A stretch of DNA of 64,000 bases from Bradyrhizobium ottawaense (lineage in GTDB: Bacteria > Pseudomonadota > Alphaproteobacteria > Rhizobiales > Xanthobacteraceae), in contig NZ_CP029425.2 in NCBI RefSeq assembly GCF_002278135.3, positions 2,084,001 through 2,148,000 on the forward strand, written 5' to 3'. Positions 42,041 through 50,547 of this stretch are shown one piece after another. A program made the position numbers and the translations under genes. Position 1 is the first letter of the stretch; each line of letters begins with the position of its first letter. A model generated the notes under the pieces. That model was not told the DNA's origin, ran no database searches, and was given only the letters and a program-made list of their open reading frames with translations.

Positions 42041-42997
42041 ATGTTGTCCGATGGACAAGCTCGTCCCAACGCGACCACTGATGTTTCCGCAACGACGAAG
42101 CCGGCTCCCGAAGCACGCGATACGAAGGACGATACGGCGCGAGCGCCCAGGCCTGCCGCGGGCGCAAAGCGAGCGTCGGCCGCGGCAAGCGATGAAGCTC
42201 TGGCGAAGGAGGCACTCGAGGGGCTGAAACGTATTCGGGCCAAGGCGCGTCTCGACAAGATGGCGATCCCCAAGCCCGCGCCGACCGTGATCAAGCCGGC
42301 CGTGATCGTCGCCAAGCCCCCGCCGCCCCGTCCGACATGGGTTGCGCCGCTCGCGACATTGGCGGTCGCCGCCATGTTGGTGGTCTGCGCCTGCACCGGC
42401 GTGATCGCCTATCTCACCACGCAGCCCGCCCAGAACAACGTTGCAGCCAATACGGAGATCAGGAATCTGCGCGAGACCGTCGCGCATCTGCGCAAGCAGG
42501 TGTCGGGCGTGTCGGAAAATCTCGATGGCCTGCGCACCGCGGTGGATCAGTCGAGCAAGGCGACCAATGACCGTTTCGGCAGGTTCGCCGAGAATTTGGA
42601 CCGTATCGAGCGGGTGAGCTCGTCCTCGACGGTGAAGCTCGACAAGCTCGCCCAAGCGCAGGTTCAGCCGCCGGCTCCGGCGCCGGCCATGGTGCAATCG
42701 CAGCCCTCGCCACAGCAAGGATCGATGGTGGCTTCGGTCGCAGCGCCCGAGTTCACGGGCTCGGTGTCTTCGTCCGAGCGCGCGCCGGCGTCGCGGAAGG
42801 TGATCAAGGGTTGGTCGGTCCGCCAGGCCTATGAAGGCATTGCGATCCTGCAGGGTCCGAACGGCGTCATCGAGGCCGTGCTGGGACAGCAGGTGCCGGG
42901 TCTTGGCCGCATCGAGGAGATCAGGAGCGAGAACGGGCGCCTGGTGGTGGAGGCGAGCGGCGGTGTCATCTATTCGTCACGTAAGGCGACGCCCTGA
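42041..42997 (+). CDS. Membrane-anchored coiled-coil protein of unknown function
   Basis: A 318-residue protein in four parts: a charged, Ala/Lys-rich cytoplasmic stretch (1-98); one membrane helix (101-125, VAPLATLAVAAMLVVCACTG); a periplasmic coiled coil (138-205, TEIRNLRETVAHLRKQVSGV); and, after a Pro/Gln linker, a C-terminal domain (260-315) with GWSVRQAYEGIAILQGPNGV and VPGLGRIEEIRSENGRLVVE. That last domain recurs at the end of other Rhizobiales membrane proteins, as far as I recall, but has no assigned function. It converges with the MarR gene behind it. A link to motility is only by position. Confidence 0.75.
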   Translation: MLSDGQARPNATTDVSATTKPAPEARDTKDDTARAPRPAAGAKRASAAASDEALAKEALEGLKRIRAKARLDKMAIPKPAPTVIKPAVIVAKPPPPRPTWVAPLATLAVAAMLVVCACTGVIAYLTTQPAQNNVAANTEIRNLRETVAHLRKQVSGVSENLDGLRTAVDQSSKATNDRFGRFAENLDRIERVSSSSTVKLDKLAQAQVQPPAPAPAMVQSQPSPQQGSMVASVAAPEFTGSVSSSERAPASRKVIKGWSVRQAYEGIAILQGPNGVIEAVLGQQVPGLGRIEEIRSENGRLVVEASGGVIYSSRKATP

Positions 42998-43011
42998 TCG
43001 AGGGCTGTCCT

Positions 43012-43590
43012 CTATTGGCGGTGATGCTCGAAGCTGGTGCATAGCAGATCGACCTCCGCCTCCGCGATCGGCGAGCGGAACAGACGGCAGCTGAACTCGG
43101 CCGCTGCCTTGCTGTCGTTGGTGGTGCGCTCCTCCCGGAGGAAGATGCATCGTTTGCAAACGTCGGTGTGGTGCCGCTGCTCGGCCGCGTCCGACTGATC
43201 CAGCACGTGCCTGAAGGTGTCGCGGAAGCGGATCTTGACCTCCTCGTCGAGGACGGCAATCGCCTCGACCAGAACGCCGACGGGGTCGCGCACGAGGAAC
43301 TTCTTGCCCTGCTGCGTCACGCTCAGCATCACCGAGCGCTTGTCGGTGGCCGAGCGTTTTCGCTCGATATAGCCCAGCCGCTCGAGCTCCCCGATGATGA
43401 ACGAGGCGGTGCCACGCGTGGTGCCGACGTAACTCGCGAGCGCCGAAGGCGTCCGGGAAAAACGGTTGGCGCGGGAAAGGAAGCGCAGCGCCATCCACTC
43501 GCGGTCGCGCAAGCCGTGCTTGGTGCCTTCGAACCACAGGATTCGTGCGACCTGCTCCAACAGTTCAATCGATTCGCGAGCCAAATTCAT
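43012..43590 (-). CDS. MarR-family regulator with C-terminal cysteine motif (paralogue of 4906-5541)
   Basis: A 192-residue regulator very similar along its whole length to the protein at 4906: the N-terminal HGLRDREWMALRFLSRANRF is almost identical, as is FSRTPSALASYVGTTRGTAS. The C-terminal cysteines are conserved: Cys145-x2-Cys148, Cys168, Cys184, ending LLCTSFEHHRQ. The winged helix binds DNA; the cysteine tail may sense redox state or a metal. It faces the membrane protein gene and has 730 bases of upstream DNA. The two paralogues lie on either side of the flagellar locus on the same strand. Confidence 0.86.
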   Translation of the reverse strand: MNLARESIELLEQVARILWFEGTKHGLRDREWMALRFLSRANRFSRTPSALASYVGTTRGTASFIIGELERLGYIERKRSATDKRSVMLSVTQQGKKFLVRDPVGVLVEAIAVLDEEVKIRFRDTFRHVLDQSDAAEQRHHTDVCKRCIFLREERTTNDSKAAAEFSCRLFRSPIAEAEVDLLCTSFEHHRQ

Positions 43591-44320
43591 TTCAATTCCA
43601 GATCGGATAAAGCTTTATTCAATTGAGCCTTGGGGTGCGCAATCTGTGTGGACGAGAATGAAGTCCTCGCGTGACCCTTCGTCCGTTGCCGGACGGCGGA
43701 CCGCGTGGGGAAGAAGCTCTCTGTTTGCAGAGATGGAACTTCCGGCCGTGGAACTAGGGCGTCACAAAGAAAGTTCGAGTAAATCGCACGGCTCAAGTCC
43801 TCCGAAAATTTCAATCAAATGACGACGGCTCGCGCGTGATTGACGGTGATGTGTCGATGCGCAAGCAACATGATGTGTCATTGTGGCCACTGCGGTGCCC
43901 ATTTGTTGCGGGTGAGCGTCTCGAAGGCGCACACATGCGCATCACCTGCAGCACTTGGCGGTGCGGCCGGCCGCGGGAGAACCCTCTTTTTCGGTTAATG
44001 GATGTTGCGATGCAGTGCAGCTAGACGGTTAAGTCCGGCACACGAGCGAAGCGAATGTCAGAGTGCCGTTGGGAGTCGAAACAGTCAGCGTTGTTCAACG
44101 TCCTGCAGCGTTGGCAGCCACGGTCGGCTCCTGCGTGGCGCAATCGTCGAACTTTGGCGCGATGAGCCCGATGCCCGAGATTGCGCCGGTGCAGAAACCG
44201 CACGGTCTGGCCTGAAAGCGCGCGTGCTCGCAGGCTGGTGATTTGCATCTCGCCGGCAACTATTGGCGAATGCGTCGCCCCCCGGGGATACCAGCACAGG
44301 CAGCAGCAAGGGATAGATCG
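43591..44320. other. 730-base intergenic region
   Basis: It separates the leftward MarR-type gene from the rightward dienelactone-hydrolase-like gene and must hold both promoters. I see no convincing gene, no tRNA and no repeat copy. Small frames (43836-44024, 44002-44241) lack recognisable features. Confidence 0.4.
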
Positions 44321-45208
44321 ATGAGCTTCGAAACTACCATGGCATCCGACGTCGTCGGGTTGACGAAAGTCGCCCCGGTCTCTCGCCGCGGGTTCATGAC
44401 CGCCACCGCGGCCGTCGCCGCCGGCTACACGCTTGCGGCCGGGCCCGTGCGCGCCGAGGCGATCACGACCGACGCCAATGGCCTTCAGGTCAGCGACGCC
44501 AGGATCAAGGTCGGCTCCGAAGAGATGCCCGTCTATTTCGCCCGTCCCGCCGGCAACACCAAGGCGCCGGTGATCATCGTGGCGATGGAGATTTTCGGCC
44601 TGCACGAATATATCAAGGACGTGACGCGGCGCCTCGCCAAGCTTGGCGCGTTCGCAATCGCGCCCGACTATTACTTCCGCAAAGGCATCGATCTGACCAA
44701 GGTCGCCGAGGTCAAGGATCTGCTCCCGGTGGTCAATGCCAAGCCCGACGCGGAGCTGCTGTCCGATCTGGACGCGGTGGCGGCCTGGGCTGGATCGCAA
44801 GGCGGCGACACTGCAAAGCTTGGCATCATCGGCTTCTGCCGTGGCGGGCGCACCGTCTGGGAATATGCCGCCCATAGCAGCACGCTCAAGGCCGGCGTCG
44901 CCTTCTACGGCACCTTGGTCGACCCCGAAAATCCGTTGCTGCCGAAGAGCCCGATGCAGCTCGCCCCCGAGATGAAAGCGCCGGTGCTCGGCCTCTATGG
45001 GGGCGCCGACACCGGCATTCCCGTCGCCCAGGTCGAGCAGATGAAGGCCGCGCTCGAGCAGAACAAGAAGACGGCCGAATTCAAGATCTACCCCGAAGCG
45101 CCGCACGGCTTCCATGCCGACTACCGCGGCAGCTACCGAAAGGACGCCGCGGAAGATGCCTGGAAGCAGGCGCAGGCCTGGTTCAAGAAGTACGGCGTGT
45201 TGAGCTGA
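44321..45208 (+). CDS. Exported dienelactone-hydrolase family protein
   Basis: A 295-residue alpha/beta hydrolase. A twin-arginine signal is visible (SRRGFMTATAAVAAGYTLAA, cleavage near residue 45). The DLH triad looks complete: Cys173 in GFCRGG, Asp230 in GGADTG and His262 in EAPHGFH, plus the DLH-type Glu90 in AMEIFGLH. Such enzymes open lactones or act on related carboxylic esters; many such Tat-exported proteins have no known substrate. The ATG at 44321 is chosen because the leader follows. A bidirectional terminator comes after it. Confidence 0.88.
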   Translation: MSFETTMASDVVGLTKVAPVSRRGFMTATAAVAAGYTLAAGPVRAEAITTDANGLQVSDARIKVGSEEMPVYFARPAGNTKAPVIIVAMEIFGLHEYIKDVTRRLAKLGAFAIAPDYYFRKGIDLTKVAEVKDLLPVVNAKPDAELLSDLDAVAAWAGSQGGDTAKLGIIGFCRGGRTVWEYAAHSSTLKAGVAFYGTLVDPENPLLPKSPMQLAPEMKAPVLGLYGGADTGIPVAQVEQMKAALEQNKKTAEFKIYPEAPHGFHADYRGSYRKDAAEDAWKQAQAWFKKYGVLS

Positions 45209-45223
45209 CGCTGGGTCAAAACA

Positions 45224-45252
45224 AAAGGGCGGCCCGATCGGCCGCCCTTTTT
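45224..45252. terminator. Bidirectional rho-independent terminator
   Basis: AAAGGGCGGCC / GGCCGCCCTTT around loop CGATC, with T-runs on the right and A-runs (T on the other strand) on the left. It serves both the rightward DLH gene and the leftward beta-lactamase-fold gene. Confidence 0.93.
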
Positions 45253-45271
45253 CTTTCAGTGCGTGCCGATC

Positions 45272-46540
45272 TCACTTCACCATCGCACCATAGACGATGT
45301 CCTGAACCTGCTCGCGATAATACTTCCTGAGCTCGCCGGGCGCAGCCGTTCCCACCACGACCACGAGACGCTCCTTCGGGTCGCAGAAGAACTGCGTTCC
45401 GTAGGCACCGTTCCAGGTGAACTCGCCGGGATTGCCGGGGACAGACGACAGCCCTTCGCTGGTGCGAACCGCGACCGAAAGGCCGAAGCCGAAGCCGCCG
45501 CGATGCGGCTCGACATTGGCCACGTTGTTCTTGATCTCGGGGCCAAGGTGGTTGGTCGTCATGTGATGCACGGTCTTCGGACCCAGGATGCGCTGGCCGT
45601 CGAGCTCGCCGCCGTTGAGCAGCATCTGCCCGAAGCGGGCGTAGTCGCCGACCGTCGCGAACGAGCAGGCGCCGCCGCAGTCGAACTTGGTCGGGGTGTC
45701 GAGCAGCTTGATCGCCTGCGGCTTGCCCGTCAGCGGATCGTTGGCAAACGGGCGGGCGAGGCGAGGGCGTTGCGCGTCGGTCGGGTGGAAGGTCGCGTCC
45801 TTCATGCCGAGCGGCTGCCAGACATTGGCGGCGAGATACTCGCCGAGCTTCTGCTCGCTCACCTTCTCGACGACGGCGCCGAGCACGTCGATCGAGAAGC
45901 CGTATTCGAACTCGGTCGAGGGCTGATGCGCCAGCGGCAGTTTGGTGATGCGGTCGATGAACGCCTGGGTGTCACCTTCGATCGCGGGCGCGACGCCGTC
46001 AGGATATTGCCGCGCCACCGGGCTCGAACTGTCGGGCCGGCCGCCATACATCAATCCGGAGGTGTGCCGGTAGAGATCGTGGATGAAGATCGGCGAGGCC
46101 TGCGGCTCCAGCTTGAGCGAACCGTTGGTCTCGGTCACGCCGATTTTCATGTCGGAAAAGCCGGGATAGTAATCGGACAGCTTGGCCTGGAGCGGCAGCC
46201 GTCCCTGCTCCATCAGCGTCAGGCCCGCGACCGCTGCCATCGGCTTGGTCATCGAGGCCAGCGCGAAGATCGCATCGATCGGCATCGGCGTGCCCTTGTC
46301 CGGATCCAGCATGCCGTAAGCCTTGTAGTGCACGAGCTTGCCGTCGCGCGCGATGGCGACGACCGCGCCGGGGACGCGCTTGGCGGCGATCTCGCGAGCG
46401 AAGAAATTGTCGAGGCGTGCAAGGCCCTGACTGGAGAAGCCGACATCGTCGGGTTTGGCTTCGGGCAGCGGCGCGGCGATGGCCGTGCCGAATGTGATGA
46501 CGGCAGTCGCCGCCGCGATCATGGCGATCGTCTTGTTCAT
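45272..46540 (-). CDS. Exported serine hydrolase, beta-lactamase/class C fold
   Basis: A 422-residue protein with signal peptide (about 1-22, MIAAATAVITFGTAIA). The catalytic SxxK is at 96-99 (ASMTKP), and YGFSIDVLG supplies the tyrosine box. The fold family (class C beta-lactamase, EstB-type esterases, D-aminopeptidases) is clear; the reaction is not. A role as true antibiotic-resistance enzyme is unlikely, as such proteins are usually esterases or peptidases. The ATG at 46540 gives a proper signal peptide. Confidence 0.88.
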   Translation of the reverse strand: MNKTIAMIAAATAVITFGTAIAAPLPEAKPDDVGFSSQGLARLDNFFAREIAAKRVPGAVVAIARDGKLVHYKAYGMLDPDKGTPMPIDAIFALASMTKPMAAVAGLTLMEQGRLPLQAKLSDYYPGFSDMKIGVTETNGSLKLEPQASPIFIHDLYRHTSGLMYGGRPDSSSPVARQYPDGVAPAIEGDTQAFIDRITKLPLAHQPSTEFEYGFSIDVLGAVVEKVSEQKLGEYLAANVWQPLGMKDATFHPTDAQRPRLARPFANDPLTGKPQAIKLLDTPTKFDCGGACSFATVGDYARFGQMLLNGGELDGQRILGPKTVHHMTTNHLGPEIKNNVANVEPHRGGFGFGLSVAVRTSEGLSSVPGNPGEFTWNGAYGTQFFCDPKERLVVVVGTAAPGELRKYYREQVQDIVYGAMVK

Positions 46541-46662
46541 TATGTTCCTCCCGCACGAGCTCGTTGTGTGAGGGGCTCGTTGCACGCCCAGATCACGACT
46601 GCACCGACGCGAAGTCAAGCGCGGGCAGGGCATGTCTGGGACGTGCCGGACGCGGCGGTGCC

Positions 46663-47511
46663 TTATCGTGCTTCGCCTGCATGCCACAACGCATCGAGGC
46701 CGCGCCGATAGGTCGGGTGGACAAGCGTGACGCCGAGCTCGCGCTTCAGTTTTGCGTTGGAGACGCGGGCGCTGCTGGCATAGAAGCTGCGGGCCATCGC
46801 CGACATCTCGGCCGTCGCGAACGCCTCTTCCGGCGGCGGCACAACGCCCATCAGTTTCGTCGCATAGGCGATCACGTCCTGCGGCGGCGCCGGCTCGTCG
46901 TCGCAGACGTTCCAGATGCCGCCGGTTCGGTGGGGAAGCGCGGCCATGATCGCGTTCGCGATGTCGTCGACATGGATGCGGTTGAAGACCTGGCCCGGCT
47001 TGATGACGCGGCGGGCTGTCCCACCCCGCAGTGTCGCCAGCGCGTTGCGGCCGGGGCCGTAGATGCCCGCAAGCCGCAGGATGGCGGCATCGTCGCGCGC
47101 CATGTCCATCCAGGCCTGCTCGGCGGCAACCCGCATGCGGGCGCGGTCGAGCGTTGCCTGCGGCGGAGTACTCTCGTCGACCCAGCCGCCGCCGTGATCG
47201 CCGTAGACGCCGATGGTGGAGAGATAGACGATCTTGCGGCGGCCCGTCGCCAGCACGTCGCCGAACGCGGCGATGGCGGGATCGCCGCTGCTACCGGGCG
47301 GGATCGATATGAGAAGGACATCGGCCTCGCGAACCTGCTCGACCGTCTCGCGTGCAGGAGGCTCGCCGGAAAAGGCATGCACCTCGATGCCGGCGAGGTC
47401 ATCCCGCTTTCCGGGATCGCGCACGGTGCCGACGATATGCGAGAAGCTGCCGCCATGTTTGCGGACGAAATGCCGGGCACTATAGCCGAGGCCAAGGATG
47501 AAGAGCCGCAT
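46663..47511 (-). CDS. SDR-family NAD(P)-dependent epimerase/reductase (YeeZ-like)
   Basis: A 282-residue protein. The dinucleotide-binding start is LFILGLGYSARHFVRKHGGS. YLSTIGVYGDHGGGWVDEST carries a tyrosine in the atypical/extended SDR position, and LAGIYGPGRNALATL and FNRIHVDDIANAIM follow. It fits the extended SDR group near YeeZ and sugar-nucleotide epimerases. Substrate unknown. The ATG at 47511 is chosen because the binding motif begins there. It is divergent from the HAD gene. Confidence 0.85.
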   Translation of the reverse strand: MRLFILGLGYSARHFVRKHGGSFSHIVGTVRDPGKRDDLAGIEVHAFSGEPPARETVEQVREADVLLISIPPGSSGDPAIAAFGDVLATGRRKIVYLSTIGVYGDHGGGWVDESTPPQATLDRARMRVAAEQAWMDMARDDAAILRLAGIYGPGRNALATLRGGTARRVIKPGQVFNRIHVDDIANAIMAALPHRTGGIWNVCDDEPAPPQDVIAYATKLMGVVPPPEEAFATAEMSAMARSFYASSARVSNAKLKRELGVTLVHPTYRRGLDALWHAGEAR

Positions 47512-47657
47512 GCGTCTCCTGTGCAGGTCGAAAGTTCCCGTCCGCGCCGTCGCGCGTCGTTTGCTCATAAGAGATTTTTGGGTCCGGCAAAAGATATTGC
47601 GATTTGTCTCGCCTCCTGCCTCGGGCGATGTTCGCCTGTCACCGGGAGGCATCGATC

Positions 47658-48392
47658 ATGCAGGCAGAAGCGCTCGCCTTGGTGCCGCTGGATGCCAATG
47701 AGCTGGTCCGGCGCGCGGCCGCGCTGATCTTCGACGTCGATGGCACTCTGGCCGAGACCGAGGAGCTGCATCGGCAGGCCTTCAACCATGCCTTCGCGCA
47801 CCACGGTCTCGACTGGCAGTGGGACCGCGCGGTCTACAAGGACCTGCTGCGGGTGACCGGCGGCAAGGAGCGCATGCGCGCCTACCACGGAAGGCTGCGG
47901 AACGTCCCGCCGCTGCCGGACGAGGACATTGCCGCGCTTCACCGCATCAAGACCGCGCATTACGCCGAGCTGGTCGAAACCGGCTGCTGTTCCTTAAGGC
48001 CGGGCGTGATCGAGCTGCTCGCTGCGGCGAAGGCGCGCGGCCAGCGGCTTGGGATTGCGACCACGACCTCCCACGGCAACATCGATGCGCTGCTGTCGCA
48101 GGCGCTGGGGGCGGGTTGGGCTGCGCAGTTCGACGCCATCGTCGCCGGTGACGATGTCAGGCACAAGAAGCCGGCACCGGACGTCTATCTGGAAACGCTG
48201 GCGCGGCTGCAACTCGGCGCGGCCGACTGCGTGGCCATCGAGGATTCCGCCAACGGGCTGATTGCGGCCTCACGCGCCGGCATTCCGGTTCTGATAACCC
48301 GGAGCATGTTCTTCGCGGATGATGATTTTTCCGCGGCGCGGGCCGTGCTGGATGACCTGTCGGAACTCGAAAAACAACCCCATGCACAGTAG
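47658..48392 (+). CDS. HAD-family phosphatase, CbbY-like
   Basis: A 244-residue hydrolase. Motif I is ALIFDVDGTLAETEELHRQA with the nucleophile Asp, motif II GIATTTSHGNIDALL, and the final motif is VAIEDSANGLIAASRAGIPV. The cap region YKDLLRVTGGKERMRAYHGR strongly resembles CbbY, a sugar-bisphosphate phosphatase linked to Calvin-cycle operons, though no cbb genes are near. The ATG at 47658 follows GGGAGG. Confidence 0.88.
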   Translation: MQAEALALVPLDANELVRRAAALIFDVDGTLAETEELHRQAFNHAFAHHGLDWQWDRAVYKDLLRVTGGKERMRAYHGRLRNVPPLPDEDIAALHRIKTAHYAELVETGCCSLRPGVIELLAAAKARGQRLGIATTTSHGNIDALLSQALGAGWAAQFDAIVAGDDVRHKKPAPDVYLETLARLQLGAADCVAIEDSANGLIAASRAGIPVLITRSMFFADDDFSAARAVLDDLSELEKQPHAQ

Positions 48393-48416
48393 CTCACGCC
48401 CGCTTGTCCGCCGCGG

Positions 48417-48824
48417 TCAGTGCACGCGGTGGCTCGCTCTATCGTCTTCAGCCTGCTCGACAATCTGCGCGATCGGGCTCGATTGGTGATGCACTAGCAG
48501 CCACTCGTCGCCGACGCGGCGAAAATGGTTCGCCGCGGCCAAGGCGGTGCCGTCGACGATCTCGATGCAGAGCACGCGGGCGCTGTCGCCGTCGACGATG
48601 ACCTGCGGCTCGGCGCAGACGATCTGCGGCCGCTCCGGGCTTTGCAGGATGTCGCGCCAGCTTCCGATCACCGTGGCACGCCCGATGATGGCCGGCCAAC
48701 CGGGATGGATGCAGGAAATGGCGTCGTCGTCCGCCCACAGCCGTTCCATGCCGTCGAAGTCGCCGGTCGAGAACGCGGCGTAAAAGGCCGCGTTGGCGGC
48801 GATGATCTTGTTGTCCTTTGCCAT
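48417..48824 (-). CDS. SnoaL-like / NTF2-fold protein
   Basis: A 135-residue protein: NAAFYAAFSTGDFDGMERLW, then CIHPGWPAIIGRATVIGSWR, and VGDEWLLVHHQSSPIAQIVE. This is the common DUF4440/SnoaL-like group. No specific function can be given. The ATG at 48824 fits the family start; an upstream start at 48908 would add unlikely sequence. It converges with the HAD gene. Confidence 0.82.
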   Translation of the reverse strand: MAKDNKIIAANAAFYAAFSTGDFDGMERLWADDDAISCIHPGWPAIIGRATVIGSWRDILQSPERPQIVCAEPQVIVDGDSARVLCIEIVDGTALAAANHFRRVGDEWLLVHHQSSPIAQIVEQAEDDRASHRVH

Positions 48825-48922
48825 CGCTCTCGGGTGGGGCAAGGACAGGCAAAAATCAAGCGCGACTTCCGTTCGACCTTGTGTCCGATTTGGACCGCAG
48901 TGCAGCATTGCCCGCTCAGTGG

Positions 48923-50407
48923 TCAGGCCGCGACGAGCGTCTCCACGGCCCGCCGCGCACCATCCTTGTAGAGACGGCCGAGCGCCGTGGTCACGGCCTC
49001 GCGCAGGCGCGGCTCGGACCCCAGCGGCCCGAACACCTTCTGAACCCCGAGCAGCGCAGGCGCGAGCCGCTCGGCAACGGGCCCCGCCTCGCGCGCCAGC
49101 GCGGCGAATTCGGCGGCGAGGGGATCGCGCACGTCGATGGCGCGGCCCTGCTCGTCGAGGCCGCTGACGTAGCGCATCCAGCCGGCCACCGCGAGCGCAT
49201 GAGTTGCGATCGGCAGGTTCCGGGCGAGGCGGTCCTGCATCGCGCCGAGCAGCCGCTGCGGCAGCTTTTGCGAGCCGTCCATCGCGATCTGCCAGGTGCG
49301 GTGATGCAGCGCCGGATTGGCGAAGCGCTTGAGCAGCGAAGCGCGATAGGCGGCGAGATCAGTGCCGGCAGGCATCGTCAGCGTTACCGCGGCCTCTTCC
49401 ATCACTTGCGCGGCCAGCCGCGCGAAGTGCGGATCATGCATGGTGTCGGCGATGGTCTCGTAGCCCGCGAGATAGCCGAGATAAGCCAGCGCGGAATGGC
49501 TGGCGTTGAGCAGCCGCAGCTTCATCAGCTCGAACGGCTTGACGTCGGCAACGAGCTCGACGCCGGCGGCGGCAAGGTCGGGCCGGCCGGCCGTGAAACG
49601 ATCCTCGACCACCCATTGCGTGAACGGCTCGGTCATCACGGGCCAGGCGTCGCGCATGCCGAGTGCGTTCGCGACCGCGTCGCGGTCGGCGTCATTCGTC
49701 TCCGGCACGATGCGGTCGACCATGGTCGAGGGAAAAGCGGCATTGTCCGCGATCCACTTGCCGAGTTCCCTGGAGCGGAGCGCGGCGAACTGCGTCACGA
49801 TGCGCTGCACGGTGTGGCCGTTGGCAGCGAGATTGTCGCAGCACAGCACTGTGAAGGGCGGTGCGCCTAGCGCGCGCCGGCGTGCCAGCGCCGCGACGAT
49901 GAAGCCGGGCGCCGAGCGCGGCGCGTCGAAATTGTTGAGATCGTGCACGATGTCAGGATGCCGTTCATCGAGATCGCCGGTCTGCGGCGTGTGGCAATAG
50001 CCTTTCTCGGTGACCGTCAGCGAGACGATGCGAATGGCGGGATCGACCATCCGCTCGACCAGCGCCGCCGGCTTCTCGCGCGCGACGACGCTGTCGAGCA
50101 GCGCGCCGATCACGCGGTGCTCGGTGCCTTCGGCGGCACGCACGGCAACGGTGTAGAGATGATCCTGCGGGGCGAGGGCGTCGCGCGTATCCGGGCTGCG
50201 CAGGCTGGCGCCGACGATGCCCCAGGACGAGCTGCCGCTGGCAAGGCAATCGTCGATGACGACGGCCTGATGCGCGCGATGAAAGGCGCCGAGGCCGAGA
50301 TGCACGATGCCGGGCGTGATGCGCGAACGGTCGTAGGCCGGGCGGCGGACGGCCGGCGGCAACCGGTCGAGATTGGCGCTGCCAAGACGCACGGAACCTG
50401 GGCGCAT
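48923..50407 (-). CDS. uxuB: Mannonate/fructuronate oxidoreductase family protein (UxuB type)
   Basis: A 494-residue polyol dehydrogenase. The nucleotide-binding start is GIVHLGLGAFHRAHQAVVID; the family boxes are VSLTVTEKGYCH, VLCCDNLAANGHTVQRIVTQ and the lysine-containing FELMKLRLLNASHSALAYLG. UxuB reduces fructuronate to mannonate reversibly; UxuA, encoded at 55632, dehydrates mannonate. Related mannitol or arabinitol dehydrogenases cannot be fully excluded, but the uxuA partner favours UxuB. The ATG at 50407 follows GGGGAGA. It diverges from the regulator gene across a palindromic operator. Confidence 0.85.
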   Translation of the reverse strand: MRPGSVRLGSANLDRLPPAVRRPAYDRSRITPGIVHLGLGAFHRAHQAVVIDDCLASGSSSWGIVGASLRSPDTRDALAPQDHLYTVAVRAAEGTEHRVIGALLDSVVAREKPAALVERMVDPAIRIVSLTVTEKGYCHTPQTGDLDERHPDIVHDLNNFDAPRSAPGFIVAALARRRALGAPPFTVLCCDNLAANGHTVQRIVTQFAALRSRELGKWIADNAAFPSTMVDRIVPETNDADRDAVANALGMRDAWPVMTEPFTQWVVEDRFTAGRPDLAAAGVELVADVKPFELMKLRLLNASHSALAYLGYLAGYETIADTMHDPHFARLAAQVMEEAAVTLTMPAGTDLAAYRASLLKRFANPALHHRTWQIAMDGSQKLPQRLLGAMQDRLARNLPIATHALAVAGWMRYVSGLDEQGRAIDVRDPLAAEFAALAREAGPVAERLAPALLGVQKVFGPLGSEPRLREAVTTALGRLYKDGARRAVETLVAA

Positions 50408-50470
50408 GGACGTCTCCCCTTGCTTTGCCGCTGCTTGACATGGCGCCCGTATCAGGTCAATGCTCCGGTC

Positions 50471-50499
50471 AATTGGTAAGACCAATTTTCCAAAATTGG
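50471..50499. promoter_or_regulatory. Composite operator for the FadR-type regulator
   Basis: AATTGGT-AAG-ACCAATT (50471-50487) is a perfect inverted repeat of the GntR/FadR type (TTGGTnnnACCAA). It is followed by an overlapping second one, CCAATTTT-CC-AAAATTGG (50482-50499). They lie between the divergent uxuB and regulator genes, so both promoters could be controlled. Confidence 0.75.
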
Positions 50500-50547
50500 C
50501 GGGCCGCGGGTCGAAATGCCTCGCGCGACCCTTTCGGGAGGACCAGC

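Noticed and set aside
45272..46540. Beta-lactamase resistance gene
   Set aside because: The SxxK and Tyr motifs only define the fold. The rest resembles class C-type esterases/peptidases rather than AmpC, and there is no ampR-like neighbour.
48417..48908. Longer start for the SnoaL-like protein at 48908
   Set aside because: The added 28 residues do not match the family; the ATG at 48824 begins the conserved domain.
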